Below, in pieces: positions 53,810-63,200 of a stretch of DNA of 64,000 bases. Position numbers and translations under genes: made by a program. How positions within the stretch are numbered: the first letter of the stretch is position 1; each line of letters opens with the position of its first letter. A model generated the notes under the pieces. It had not been told where the DNA came from, did no database searches, and was given only the letters and a program-made list of their open reading frames with translations. The DNA is taken from assembly GCA_945865565.1 (NCBI GenBank), contig CAMBEK010000001.1, positions 376,345 to 440,344 on the forward strand, written 5' to 3'. Origin of the DNA: Pseudobacteriovorax antillogorgiicola (lineage in GTDB: Bacteria > Bdellovibrionota_B > Oligoflexia > Oligoflexales > RGVZ01).

Positions 53810-54763
53810 ATGGAATTTTTAATGCAGGCTTCAACAGAAAGAACATCGTTCCCGGTATCATCGCTGCTTGATGGCAGTGTGACAGATTTCGACCTTTTTT
53901 TATCGGTAAAAGGCGAGGACATCCTATACGCCGCGCCAGGATATTGCTGGACCAGAGATGAAACGACTCGTCTGTTGGCTCATGGTTGGAATGATTTTCG
54001 TGTGGACGCGGTGCAAGCCTCTCTCGTCCAAATGTACCTACAGCTGGCCCGTTTGCCTCTTGTTGAAAAAGATCAGGCGCCAGCCCGGCGGATTAATTCC
54101 TTGCAAGACCTTGCGGCCAGTTTCACCCAGTGCCTTTATTCAGGTGAAGTCAGCGTAGCTGCAGTCCACTTCGGCCAGAAGATCGCTAAAGGTATTGTCG
54201 ACTGTCTGATGGAGAACCAAGCTTCAGTTAAAGAAATAAGCGCCCTCATGGATCACGACCAGTACACCTTTTATCACAGCGCGCGGGTGGCGGTATTTGC
54301 GACCGCCATGTCGATCAGCATGGGGGTCACTGATGAAAAGCATTTGCAACGCATTGCTACGGGCGGATTATTTCACGATGTCGGAAAAAAAGACGTCCCT
54401 TTGGATGTGATCAACAAGCCAGGCGCCTTGGACCAGGCCGAGTGGCAAAAGATGCGGTCTCATCCTTCCCAGGGGCATGACGCATTGAAGGCAGCAGGAC
54501 TTTCTTTGGAAACCATGGAGATCGTTCTGCATCACCACGAACGGATGAACGGGAGTGGCTACCCGCATGGCCTGCAGCAATCGGGAATTATGACCGAGGT
54601 TCAGATTGCCGCAGTAGCCGATATTTATGATGCCCTGACCTCCTCACGCTCCTATCAGAAACGTAAATCACGCTATGAGGCATTGGACTTCATGAAGCAC
54701 AAATTGCTCGGAACCGACATATCCCCGACGGCCTTTCGAGGGCTGGTTGCAGCCCTGACCTGA
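53810..54763 (+). CDS. HD-GYP domain protein (cyclic-di-GMP phosphodiesterase type)
   Basis: A 317-aa cytoplasmic protein. The N-terminal region (1-110) is not a recognised receiver domain. The HD-GYP domain (about 140-310) has HSARVA (H156), LFHDVGKKD (H189-D190), HPSQGHDALK, HHHERMNGSGYP (H241-243, GSGYP) and VADIYDALTS. The catalytic iron ligands and GYP motif are intact, so it should hydrolyse cyclic-di-GMP; the usual K-LDGSGYP is replaced by RMNGSGYP. Starts 6 nt after the VWA gene; ATG 53822 is an alternative. Confidence 0.9.
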   Translation: MEFLMQASTERTSFPVSSLLDGSVTDFDLFLSVKGEDILYAAPGYCWTRDETTRLLAHGWNDFRVDAVQASLVQMYLQLARLPLVEKDQAPARRINSLQDLAASFTQCLYSGEVSVAAVHFGQKIAKGIVDCLMENQASVKEISALMDHDQYTFYHSARVAVFATAMSISMGVTDEKHLQRIATGGLFHDVGKKDVPLDVINKPGALDQAEWQKMRSHPSQGHDALKAAGLSLETMEIVLHHHERMNGSGYPHGLQQSGIMTEVQIAAVADIYDALTSSRSYQKRKSRYEALDFMKHKLLGTDISPTAFRGLVAALT

Positions 54764-54847
54764 TCCCGGCCTGAGCTGCTCGGGATTGGTCTCGAAATCG
54801 CCATCCCGTGATCCCTTCTTGCCCCAGCCCCTCAGCCAAGGTAAAAC

Positions 54848-54876
54848 TCGAAAATCATAAATATTTTCGATTTTTT
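54848..54876 (+). terminator. Terminator-like hairpin in the leader of the Thr-type sulfatase operon
   Basis: An AT-rich 8-bp stem (TCGAAAAT / ATTTTCGA, loop 7 nt) followed by TTTTTT. It ends 10 nt before the ATG of the next gene. Stem stability is low, so it may be a weak terminator of the preceding operon or an attenuator. The 90 nt before it contain another hairpin (CCCG / CGGG) without T-run. Confidence 0.4.
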
Positions 54877-54886
54877 GCAGGTCTTC

Positions 54887-57004
54887 ATGATCGTTCGCGC
54901 TTGTCTTCTGGCCCTGCTGCTTATGGGTGTTCAGGGGGCCCTTAATTCCCAGCCCAGCTTGTTTGGGAAAAAAGTCTCGTCGCTCGGTGCGGGCATTATC
55001 CAGTTCTATCCGAATGCTGCGATATTCGAGACGCTAAAGATCGCTGGCGTCGCTGCTCTCGTCTTAACCCTGTTCGGTGTCTGGCTCTCCTTTGCATCAA
55101 AGAAATTGAAGCGCAGGAATGGGATCGGCATAGCTGTTGTCTCCTATGGGCTTCTTGTCCTTGCCAGTGCAGTTCAATACCCGGCACTTTACGAGTCCGC
55201 CATTCCATCCTTTCTCGCAGGCTTGGTTTTTCGCCTTTCGTTCGTTTCTTCCCCCGTTGGGTTAAGGCTCATGGCCTTTGGGCTCATGCTGCTGCCACTT
55301 CTGCTATCGCGCAGGGGATTCAGCACAACGCGGTCCAGTGCCGTCGCCTGCGTAGGATCAGTTGCAGTTTTATGGTTCGTGTTCATGGGTGAAATGCCAT
55401 CTGGTTTTCAGCCTAGCGGTGCAAATCCTCGAATTCCCGCAGGGCGCGTTGAATCCGTCCGTAAAGGTCCCCCTCACATCATCTGGATCGCGGTTGACTC
55501 ACTGCGCCTTGACCGTCTGGAAAGCCCAGACCGGGTTGGGTTTTTGCCAGCGATGCAGTCATTCCGCGACAGTCCGGAAACCGTTTCCTTTAAACGACAT
55601 CACGTCGGAGTGCCGCGAACGTTTCCGTCATGGATTGAAATGATCCAAGGGAAATACGCCGCTGAAACCGGAGTTCGCCATATGTTTCCCGGGTTTCCTG
55701 CGCGCGATCGCGAGTTTGACGGGATAGTTTCCCTGGCCCAGTCTTCCGGTTACCGGACGGTTGCAGTGTCTGATTTCGCCGGAGATATTTTTCCGCGTTT
55801 CACGGCTGGCTATGATGTCATTAAGGCCCCTGGACTTGCCCTTGGCACCCTGATCCGTCAGAACATCGATCAGATGTTTCCACTTTTTACGCCTATTGTT
55901 ACCGCTCCGGCCTTTCGCAAATTTTTCACGTCGCTCAAGGCCTCACCCGCCTATTCTGCCCCTCGTCATCTTGAACTTCTCGTGGAAGATGCGCTCAACG
56001 AATCCGAAGACGATAAATCAGGAGACGCCAAACCCCTGTTCCTGACCCTGTTTTATTCAACGGCGCATTTCCCCTACTCGGCCCCTTGGCCATACTACCG
56101 GGCCTTCAGCAAGCCATCGTATCCGGGCCCATTTTGGTTTCAGAAAAATCCCAGTCTCTCCACCGATGACCAGAACCTTGACGACGTGCAAAAGAATCAA
56201 GTCCGCGCCCTTTACGATGGTGCACTCAAATCGGTGGATGATTCTTTTGCGGGGATTGTCGCAATGCTGCGCGCGCGAGGGCTTTGGGATAATGCGATTG
56301 TCGTCCTCACCGCGGATCATGGCGAAGACTTATTTGAATCAGGTATTTTACAGGGCCACGGGGATCATTTACGAGGCGACCAAACCCTGCGTGTTCCGCT
56401 GTTGATCAAAATGCCGGCTGGGGATGACATGCCTGCCGTCCGCAACGTTGACCACGTGACGCGTTCCATTGACCTTGCACCAACCCTGGCCAGTCTGGCT
56501 GGTTTAAAGGGCTTTCCAGCGGCGCGGCATGCCCTGGAAGGAGTGGACTTGTCCCCGCTGATCCGTTCGCTGGAGTTTAAGGCGGGCTCTCCGGACCTTC
56601 GGAATCTGTCAGCCTATTCAGAAACGGAAATCTGGTTTTCGCGAACTGGGTCCGTCTTCTATCAGAAAATGCGCATCGACTATCCCGGCATTTCTCAATT
56701 GCTGACTTTTGATCCGGGCCATTCTGGCGAGATTATTTTGAATCCAAAATACGAAAAAATGCTCGTCGCTGCAAAGCATCGCAGTCTTGTTTCTGGCCCA
56801 TGGAAATTGATTTACATGCCGACGCAAGACGGCGTCCGATATGAATTGTACGATGCCATCTCAGATCCGGAAAATGCGCATGATCTTTCAACTTCGAGGC
56901 CTGACGTCCTTGCAGAAATGAAATCAAAGTTCTTTTCCGGTGTCAGACAGATTGAATCACGGGCACGAATCATCGACGATTACGTCGTTCCGGAGGGCAT
57001 CTGA
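54887..57004 (+). CDS. Membrane alkaline-phosphatase-superfamily ('sulfatase') protein with Thr nucleophile
   Basis: A 705-aa protein with about five N-terminal transmembrane helices (residues 1-175), then an outside catalytic domain. Metal ligands and nucleophile typical of the superfamily: AVDSLRLDRL (D204), T245 in VPRTFPSW at the site where sulfatases carry Cys/Ser in C-x-P-S-R, and TADHGEDLFESG with GHGDHL (D477, H478, H491, H494 region). Thr in that place is typical of phosphoethanolamine/phosphoglycerol transferases and related phosphodiesterases, not of formylglycine sulfatases. The ATG at 54887 is preferred to a TTG four codons upstream. Stop overlaps the next start (TGATG). Confidence 0.85.
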   Translation: MIVRACLLALLLMGVQGALNSQPSLFGKKVSSLGAGIIQFYPNAAIFETLKIAGVAALVLTLFGVWLSFASKKLKRRNGIGIAVVSYGLLVLASAVQYPALYESAIPSFLAGLVFRLSFVSSPVGLRLMAFGLMLLPLLLSRRGFSTTRSSAVACVGSVAVLWFVFMGEMPSGFQPSGANPRIPAGRVESVRKGPPHIIWIAVDSLRLDRLESPDRVGFLPAMQSFRDSPETVSFKRHHVGVPRTFPSWIEMIQGKYAAETGVRHMFPGFPARDREFDGIVSLAQSSGYRTVAVSDFAGDIFPRFTAGYDVIKAPGLALGTLIRQNIDQMFPLFTPIVTAPAFRKFFTSLKASPAYSAPRHLELLVEDALNESEDDKSGDAKPLFLTLFYSTAHFPYSAPWPYYRAFSKPSYPGPFWFQKNPSLSTDDQNLDDVQKNQVRALYDGALKSVDDSFAGIVAMLRARGLWDNAIVVLTADHGEDLFESGILQGHGDHLRGDQTLRVPLLIKMPAGDDMPAVRNVDHVTRSIDLAPTLASLAGLKGFPAARHALEGVDLSPLIRSLEFKAGSPDLRNLSAYSETEIWFSRTGSVFYQKMRIDYPGISQLLTFDPGHSGEIILNPKYEKMLVAAKHRSLVSGPWKLIYMPTQDGVRYELYDAISDPENAHDLSTSRPDVLAEMKSKFFSGVRQIESRARIIDDYVVPEGI

Positions 57005-59379
57005 TGCCCATTCTAATCGGCTCACTGCTGGCAATTTTTCTGTTGTTTCATCCAAACGATGCACGGCTGCCACCTGCATTGCCTGTGATGCAGGATTCAA
57101 TGGACTCTAATCTCGCAGGAGCGTTGCAACTTTCTGCGATTCGCGGTGATCTTTCCCTCGTGGTTGCCCCGAGTCTCCCGGTAATTTTAGCCGCAAAAAA
57201 AGATTGGGCAGCGCAATTCAAGATCGGAATCGACGCGTTTGATGTCAGGGTTCAGGCTGAATCCGCGCGATTTTTAAATCCATCCCAATTGCGTCTGAGC
57301 CTAGGCGTTTATCCTGGTCGCGTCGAAGCCCGCGACGGTATCTTTGTTCCAGCCGGAGGATCCCTTACCGTCAAAATGCGCCAGCCGAATACCGGATCGA
57401 TTCGGTTTGGTATCGCTGCACTTTCCGGTGACGCTTCATTTCATGCCGCCTTGGACGGCCTGAATGTTATTTCGTGGAAGGAATCGCCAACGTTCTTCCA
57501 AAGTATTCTGCGATCTGCTGGCGATTTTGCCCCCAGGTTGACGCGCGCACTGTTCAAGGTTTTTATTCAATTTATCTACCCAGCCGCCGCCGCGGAATCT
57601 TTCGCGGGGCGCGAATGGCGTGACTTCTCATTGATGACGCCGGCAGGATCCGGAAAGGTATCTGAGTTTGTTTTGAATTGCGGGTCAATAAGTCCATGTA
57701 TTTTCTCAGACATCACTCAGGCTTCTTCTGGTTCAAAAGACGGGTCGTCACGATTAACGCAGAATCCACTACAAAATTTCATCGTTGTCCTCGTGGATAC
57801 GTTGCGCTCCGACGCGGTGATGTCAGCCGGCGCTCCGTCGAGTTTTAAAAAATTTGTCAGGGGTTCGGCTTCATTTTCAGGAGCAGTAAGTCCCGGCAAC
57901 ATGACCAGCCCGTCGACAAACGCCCTTTTGGGGTGCCACACGCCAACGGAAATGAAGGGAATTGCTTTTGCGTATGCCGTGGACGATCCCTCCCGCGAGG
58001 CCCATTACCAGTCTAAAATCACTTCGTTCCCGAAAATATTTTCTGATCATGGCTATGACACAGCAATGATTGGCAACATCTCGGTGGTGAGCGAGGTGAT
58101 CGGTGGTGGGATTTCCCATGGATTCAATGAAAGTGTATCGATTGAGACCGAGGGTTATGAGACAGCCTTGGCCGCAATGGAAGCCGCCCGTTGGATCAAG
58201 GCCCATAAAAAATCCCCCTTTTTTCTCTACGTTCATTTGAACGCCCCTCATGCCCCGTACAAAGCACCTCTGTCTGACGTTTTCGCGACGTGGCCCGGTG
58301 TGTCAGCCCTTGCCTCGATGCAGTCAGCCTTAAAATGGCTTTATCGGGCGGAAGTAAATTATTCGGCTCGCTCGTTCCAGAAAATATTGGATGTGGTGGA
58401 ATCTGAATCCATCTCTGAATTTACGAACGTGGTTCTTTTGGCGGATCATGGTGACCAGCAGTCGCCTCGGGTCTTTCATGGCAACGAAGCCGGCCCGCCC
58501 GTTGAGGGTTCCTTTTTCGATCACGGCGCAACGTTGTTGTCAGATGAGGTCGGAGTTCCGTTGGTGTGGCGTGGGCCTGGCGTGAATCCGAATGACCATC
58601 GCGACCCTGTTTCGACCCTTGGCCTTGGGCCTGCGATGTTACATCGCGCAAACATTCCGGTTGATCGCTGCGGCTTGAGCAGTCGCCAGGCTGGTGAACG
58701 TCTGTTGGCCAACTTGAAGGGCGGAGCTGGCGCGGCATCCACTTTTGGAATTGAAGCCTATCAGCAGCGTGCAGTGGTTTTTGATTCCCGGTGGAAATAC
58801 ATCCGGGCTCACGAACCGACTCAAAAGAAACTTGTTCCTGTGTCCGGCTGGAAAATGTTTCCGTCGGAAGTTTTCATTCGCGAGGAATTATATGACCTGA
58901 AGGCTGACCCTGGCGAAACTCGAAATCTCGCATCGGGTTCGAACTCCACGGAATTGCTCGCCCGCGCTCGGGGAGAGTATGAAAAATTTTATGATGTCAG
59001 TACTGGTTTTGAGTTGGTCGTTGAGGCTCCCCACGGAGAATCTGTCCGGGTGGCATTGTTGAACCACGAATCATCAGGCAAGGTCCGCGTTGTCTTGCCT
59101 TTGCCCAGCAAGAGGGCCATGGATTCGCTTCAGGTTTATGTTGCCGGGAAGCCGGTAAAAATTTCGAGCATGGCATGGCGTCTGCCGCTGTCTCGGGGCC
59201 AATGGCCCGGATTGCCCCGCGAAATCCAAGGCGACGAGTCCCTGCTGCCTGTATCTCATATACCTAATGCCTATTTGCGGCGTGTGCCGGTCAATGACAC
59301 AGACGTACGGCGCATTGTGACTGGTAATCCAATGTTTGATCAGATCCTGCGCGAATGGGGCTACCTCCATGATGATTAG
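57004..59379 (+). CDS. Second alkaline-phosphatase-superfamily ('sulfatase') protein with Thr nucleophile
   Basis: A 791-aa protein with one N-terminal hydrophobic segment (signal or anchor), then an unrecognised beta-rich region (residues 40-250, with SIRFGIAALSGDASFHAALD). The sulfatase-fold domain begins near residue 258: VVLVDTLRSD (D265), NMTSPSTNALLG (T301 at the nucleophile site), LLADHGDQQ (D481, H482) and FFDHGATLLSDEVGVPLVWRG (H507). The ending after residue 610 holds the SRWKYIRAHEPT strand typical of sulfatases. It shares one base with the preceding gene and overlaps the next by 11 nt. Substrate unknown. Confidence 0.83.
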   Translation: MPILIGSLLAIFLLFHPNDARLPPALPVMQDSMDSNLAGALQLSAIRGDLSLVVAPSLPVILAAKKDWAAQFKIGIDAFDVRVQAESARFLNPSQLRLSLGVYPGRVEARDGIFVPAGGSLTVKMRQPNTGSIRFGIAALSGDASFHAALDGLNVISWKESPTFFQSILRSAGDFAPRLTRALFKVFIQFIYPAAAAESFAGREWRDFSLMTPAGSGKVSEFVLNCGSISPCIFSDITQASSGSKDGSSRLTQNPLQNFIVVLVDTLRSDAVMSAGAPSSFKKFVRGSASFSGAVSPGNMTSPSTNALLGCHTPTEMKGIAFAYAVDDPSREAHYQSKITSFPKIFSDHGYDTAMIGNISVVSEVIGGGISHGFNESVSIETEGYETALAAMEAARWIKAHKKSPFFLYVHLNAPHAPYKAPLSDVFATWPGVSALASMQSALKWLYRAEVNYSARSFQKILDVVESESISEFTNVVLLADHGDQQSPRVFHGNEAGPPVEGSFFDHGATLLSDEVGVPLVWRGPGVNPNDHRDPVSTLGLGPAMLHRANIPVDRCGLSSRQAGERLLANLKGGAGAASTFGIEAYQQRAVVFDSRWKYIRAHEPTQKKLVPVSGWKMFPSEVFIREELYDLKADPGETRNLASGSNSTELLARARGEYEKFYDVSTGFELVVEAPHGESVRVALLNHESSGKVRVVLPLPSKRAMDSLQVYVAGKPVKISSMAWRLPLSRGQWPGLPREIQGDESLLPVSHIPNAYLRRVPVNDTDVRRIVTGNPMFDQILREWGYLHDD

Positions 59380-60373
59380 TTGGGGGGCCGCTGGCCTTGG
59401 GAAACAGGTGCTTGGATCCGCCTTTGGGCTTGCCCTTGGTGTATGCCAGCTGCCAGATGACGGCGTGGCGTACATCCGCTCCATGTCGGGCACGGCGTGT
59501 GTGAGGGCGCGCGCATCGGAGGACGTCGGTGTTGCCCCCGGATCTGGGGAAGGCGCCGTCAAGGTTGTTGCAGGATCCGGATCTATCGGGATTCATTTTT
59601 CCCCATTTCTGTCCATTCAGGCACAGGGCAACGTGCGCGGTACCAGCAGGTTCAATGGTGCGGAAACTGGCTGGTCGTTATTGCCGGAAGGAATCACCCG
59701 GCAGTTCGATCACCTGGTTCTCAGAATCGGTAATCCAGCTCTTCATTCCTTTCGGGCCACACTGGGTGATCAGCGGCTTCCCTTTGGCATTGACGCCAAC
59801 CCCGCGGACGATTTGTGGCTTGTTGCTGAAGACCGGATTTACTGGGGTTCTTTGACGCGCGGTGCCGTTCTGACATTTGATAATTTGATTGATGCGGAAC
59901 TCGATGTCGGGCTTTCAACAGAAGACTTGGAAGAATCCAGTCCACCCCGCTTGAGTGCACGTTTGATGTATGACCTGAGTTTCTTTGAACGAGCCCGTCT
60001 CGTGATGTCCATCGCAGAAGATTCTGGAGTCCGCCGGTATGGCTTTGGATTTATATCAACGTCGCGATCTGGTGACGTGACCCAATTTGAGGTTGTGCGA
60101 TTGAATGCTCCTGACCAGGTTCTTGATTCGGGGTTCAGGCGTCTTTTCCGGTTTGCTGTTGACGCGGCGGATCGTAGTTGGTGGTTTGTCTACGACGAAG
60201 ATCGCTTGCGGACCCAGTCCGTGCTTGCCGGGTACCGCTATTTCTTGCCATCGAACATTATCGGAAATTCCAACTCGTTTGCGCTGCGTTTTTCGTTGGG
60301 TCGAGTCCGATCGTTAAATCCAGTGATCAAATCCAGATTTATTGCATCAGTCGGCGTGGAGGCAAATTTATGA
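59369..60373 (+). CDS. Predicted envelope beta-rich protein of unknown function
   Basis: A 334-aa protein with a weak signal-like N-terminus (MMISWGAAGLGKQVLGSAFG). Much of the rest is alternating hydrophobic/polar strands (GVRRYGFGFISTSRSGDVTQFEVVRL split over two strands, SNSFALRFSLGRVRSL, SRFIASVGVEANL) and ends on Leu, compatible with an outer-membrane barrel, although aromatic C-terminal residues are lacking. Start is set at ATG 59369 or 59372, inside the end of the preceding gene. No family recognised. Overlaps the next gene by 4 nt (ATGA). Confidence 0.6.
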   Translation: MMISWGAAGLGKQVLGSAFGLALGVCQLPDDGVAYIRSMSGTACVRARASEDVGVAPGSGEGAVKVVAGSGSIGIHFSPFLSIQAQGNVRGTSRFNGAETGWSLLPEGITRQFDHLVLRIGNPALHSFRATLGDQRLPFGIDANPADDLWLVAEDRIYWGSLTRGAVLTFDNLIDAELDVGLSTEDLEESSPPRLSARLMYDLSFFERARLVMSIAEDSGVRRYGFGFISTSRSGDVTQFEVVRLNAPDQVLDSGFRRLFRFAVDAADRSWWFVYDEDRLRTQSVLAGYRYFLPSNIIGNSNSFALRFSLGRVRSLNPVIKSRFIASVGVEANL

Positions 60374-63021
60374 GGTCCATCTGGCTTGTGATGGGCGTCA
60401 TTGCCATTAATGCCATGGTGACCTTTGCGGCTTTTTCGGCGAGTGGTCCAATTGACATCGTCTACGACCGCCCAAAGCCAGATGCTGAGGTTGAACCAGA
60501 ACATCAGGCAGCATTTTCGGTCGAGGCTTTGTTCAAGAATTCATTTATGGCGAGTGGGCTTGCTTCTGGCACGGATGCCCTCAACCGGTCCCTGGAATCA
60601 CTAATGCATGCCATCTTCTATGGTTTGATGGACAATGAATTTCGCTTTCCAACGGGTAAGTTCACAGCAATCGGGTTGGACCTGAATCGCGACGTTTATT
60701 CAACGCGGCAGGGTCCATTTGTGGTGGTCGATAAAATCACGGCCGGGCCCCGGTATTCTCATCAACTCTACAATGTCCAGGATATCCCGGTCACTGCATC
60801 GGGTGACGCAGGCGTTGACGCCTTGGATATTTATCTGCGGACCGATGCAGAACGCATTAGCGAGAAGGACACGCTTCCTGCTTGGCGCCTTCTCGTTAAC
60901 AACTGGTTTGGACTCGTGCCATTTTTGGCGACGATCTTGCCGCCGTCGTTTGATCCAAACGAATTGTACGATCCGTTAAAGCGGGTCGAGGCTCCATTTC
61001 GTCTACCCCTCTCGGTATCTAGTTTTTACAAGATGCCGCTGCATGGAATTCGCAGTTACGGGATCAGCGGCGGTTTAGGGGTTTCCGCTGACTTGAAGGC
61101 TCTTGTTGGGGGCGGACTCGAGCGGACCTTTGAGCGTTTGAAGAATCTTAATTTCAACATCCCCATCGGTATTTTCAAGCGGGGAGAATTCCGCATCAAT
61201 GTGCTTCGGAAATCCGAGGACGTCGCTTGGATTGCTGTGGCCAACATCGATCGGCAGGGTGTCAATGCCAGGGCATTTATCGGAAATACAATTTATTTGC
61301 TTTCCAACGCTGTGCCTTTTTACAAGGGAATACCGGGAGTTTTTGCGCCCATTGATATCCAGGGTGAAGTCGCTTGGACGGATCGTACCGATCGTGTTTA
61401 TGAGTTCGACATGAAATCTCCTCAGGCGCAGGCGGCCTATGAAGCAGCAGTGCGCGGAGACTTGACGCTGGCCGATATTGCCAGCCGGCAAGACAATGCA
61501 AATGCTCGAACGACATCCCCGGCATCGGGGGTTGTGTTTCACTTTCGCAAGCAAATCCGGCAGCAATCGGAATCGACCCTGAATAACCGGAACTTGATTG
61601 CGGTTAGGGATGTGAATAGTCAGGATCGTAGTCAAGCCGAGGTCGCAATTACCGATCCTGAAGGCACGTATCACTTGCTTGAGGCGCGTCAGAATTTGGC
61701 GCGGCAGCACTGGGATATTTTAGTTGGACCAGAAGATCATGCCGTCAAAATCGATGCAAAGATCAAAGTTAAGCGCATTGATGAACCCGGAGTTCCGGGC
61801 GGAGATGGCTATCGTTTTGAATTTCACGACAGCCCGTCCCCCATGCGTGTGGCGCTGTATCTTGATATCGAAGACCGCTACACCACGGTCAGTGACTTGC
61901 AAACGTACCTTGATCGCTTGACCCAATTTTCCGGTTTGGAAATGCCTGGGTTGCAGCACCTTCCCCGCAAGGATCCAGGTGAACAGGCGGCCCGCCGACG
62001 CATGGTTTATTTTGATCAACCCTCTCAGGCTGCTCTTCATATCAATGCGCGGTCCCTGCAGGTCGGACGCTTTTCCGCATCGTCGGCCATGGTGCTGGAT
62101 TCAGCAGCCCTTGACCGGATCACGGCAAGTTCCCTTGATATGCAGTGGCGCGCCCTGGCCAAGGCTTTTGGCAAGCCCAATGGCGAATGGTCAACGGCGG
62201 CAAAACGCTCGGGTCTGAGCTTTGACTTGGAGTGGGGAAAATCTGCGTTGGCGTATCTGCTGCGGCTCGGGAACTTTCGGTCCCACTCTTTTGATGCGAT
62301 TCATGAATCAGACAAGGCCGTTCGTGCCATTGCGCGATTGGCAGCGGCCAAAACTCCGATGGACAAGCGTCGTGGTCTTTACGAATTGTTTGATTCAGAC
62401 CATCCGGACCGTTTGGCACGCGCGTTGGTTGATTTAGCTGGCATCGATCGCGTGCCAAGGCGGATTCGATTGTTTGCCCAACCCAAGGGTGACGCCCCGG
62501 AAAACGTCCGGCATGCTTTTGAAACTTACGATGGGCGCGTGTTTAGGTCCTCCGTTCGATTCCCCAAGGACGAACGTTTTTCTCATGTTGATCAGGAACT
62601 GGAGGAATTTCAGCCGCAGACGATGCGCCCTGACGTAAAGGGACTCGCCATCACCGGCATCACGCTGTTTAACCGGGAACTCCCCAACGGCAGTAAAGCT
62701 GTCATCGTGCGAATCAAGTGCGATGATCTTTCGCCAAAAAAGACGGCGCGGATTTATGTAAAGTTGGTGCAGGATGGAAAGCTTCAGCTCACCAATCTCT
62801 CTCTCGTTGAGCGAGTGATTTCCGCAAGGTCGACAGGCGGAGCTTTGGAGGTCGTGCTATCAGGTCCACAAAGTCCTTTTTCCGGCCAGGTGTACAATCG
62901 GCTTCTTGGTTTTGGTGGCCCGTTGGCTTTAACTCTGGCAGTTGCCCCGACAGGGGAACAATGGACCGAGCCAAAAATTATCAAATTTAGATATGATAAC
63001 GGAGACTTAAGGCCACGCTAG
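60370..63021 (+). CDS. Large secreted protein of unknown function (883 aa)
   Basis: An 883-aa protein with a signal peptide (MRSIWLVMGVIAINAMVTFA, cleavage near residue 27). The mature part begins acidic-proline-rich (DRPKPDAEVEPEHQ), then alternates beta-rich parts (SGGLGVSADLKALVGGGL, GVVFHFRKQIRQ) with a helical basic region near residues 580-740 and a final beta-sandwich-like part (IYVKLVQDGKLQLTNLSL). No recognised domain. Its ATG overlaps the preceding stop and it ends the operon. The frame extends upstream to 60178 but that is inside the preceding gene. Confidence 0.75.
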   Translation: MRSIWLVMGVIAINAMVTFAAFSASGPIDIVYDRPKPDAEVEPEHQAAFSVEALFKNSFMASGLASGTDALNRSLESLMHAIFYGLMDNEFRFPTGKFTAIGLDLNRDVYSTRQGPFVVVDKITAGPRYSHQLYNVQDIPVTASGDAGVDALDIYLRTDAERISEKDTLPAWRLLVNNWFGLVPFLATILPPSFDPNELYDPLKRVEAPFRLPLSVSSFYKMPLHGIRSYGISGGLGVSADLKALVGGGLERTFERLKNLNFNIPIGIFKRGEFRINVLRKSEDVAWIAVANIDRQGVNARAFIGNTIYLLSNAVPFYKGIPGVFAPIDIQGEVAWTDRTDRVYEFDMKSPQAQAAYEAAVRGDLTLADIASRQDNANARTTSPASGVVFHFRKQIRQQSESTLNNRNLIAVRDVNSQDRSQAEVAITDPEGTYHLLEARQNLARQHWDILVGPEDHAVKIDAKIKVKRIDEPGVPGGDGYRFEFHDSPSPMRVALYLDIEDRYTTVSDLQTYLDRLTQFSGLEMPGLQHLPRKDPGEQAARRRMVYFDQPSQAALHINARSLQVGRFSASSAMVLDSAALDRITASSLDMQWRALAKAFGKPNGEWSTAAKRSGLSFDLEWGKSALAYLLRLGNFRSHSFDAIHESDKAVRAIARLAAAKTPMDKRRGLYELFDSDHPDRLARALVDLAGIDRVPRRIRLFAQPKGDAPENVRHAFETYDGRVFRSSVRFPKDERFSHVDQELEEFQPQTMRPDVKGLAITGITLFNRELPNGSKAVIVRIKCDDLSPKKTARIYVKLVQDGKLQLTNLSLVERVISARSTGGALEVVLSGPQSPFSGQVYNRLLGFGGPLALTLAVAPTGEQWTEPKIIKFRYDNGDLRPR

Positions 63022-63041
63022 AGGGGCCGCTCAAAAACAAC

Positions 63042-63069
63042 TGGACAGTAAACAGGGAATCTATAGATT
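63042..63069 (+). promoter_or_regulatory. Possible promoter for the tRNA-His/tRNA-Pro pair
   Basis: TGGACA (63042) and TAGATT (63064) are spaced by 16 nt and lie 25 nt before tRNA-His. Five of six -35 bases match consensus; the -10 is weak. Confidence 0.35.
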
Positions 63070-63094
63070 ACGCCTCAATCTTCGTGTCCCTTGT

Positions 63095-63171
63095 GGTGGC
63101 TGTGGCGAAGTGGTTAACGCATCGGATTGTGATTCCGACATACGTGGGTTCAATCCCCATCAGCCACCCCA
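63095..63171 (+). tRNA. tRNA-His (GTG)
   Basis: Acceptor GTGGCTG / CAGCCAC with the His-specific extra G at the 5' end (63095) opposite C73, and encoded CCA. The anticodon stem-loop TCGGA TTGTGAT TCCGA gives GTG. The D-arm (GCGAAGTGGTTAACGC) and T-loop (GTTCAATCC) are canonical. About 30 nt before tRNA-Pro. Confidence 0.96.
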
Positions 63172-63200
63172 CTCTCTTCTTCTTTTCTTGTTTCTCGCAT

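Noticed and set aside
54887..59379. Formylglycine-dependent sulfatases
   Set aside because: The C/S-x-P-S-R motif needed for formylglycine is absent; Thr occupies the position, and no maturation enzyme gene is nearby.
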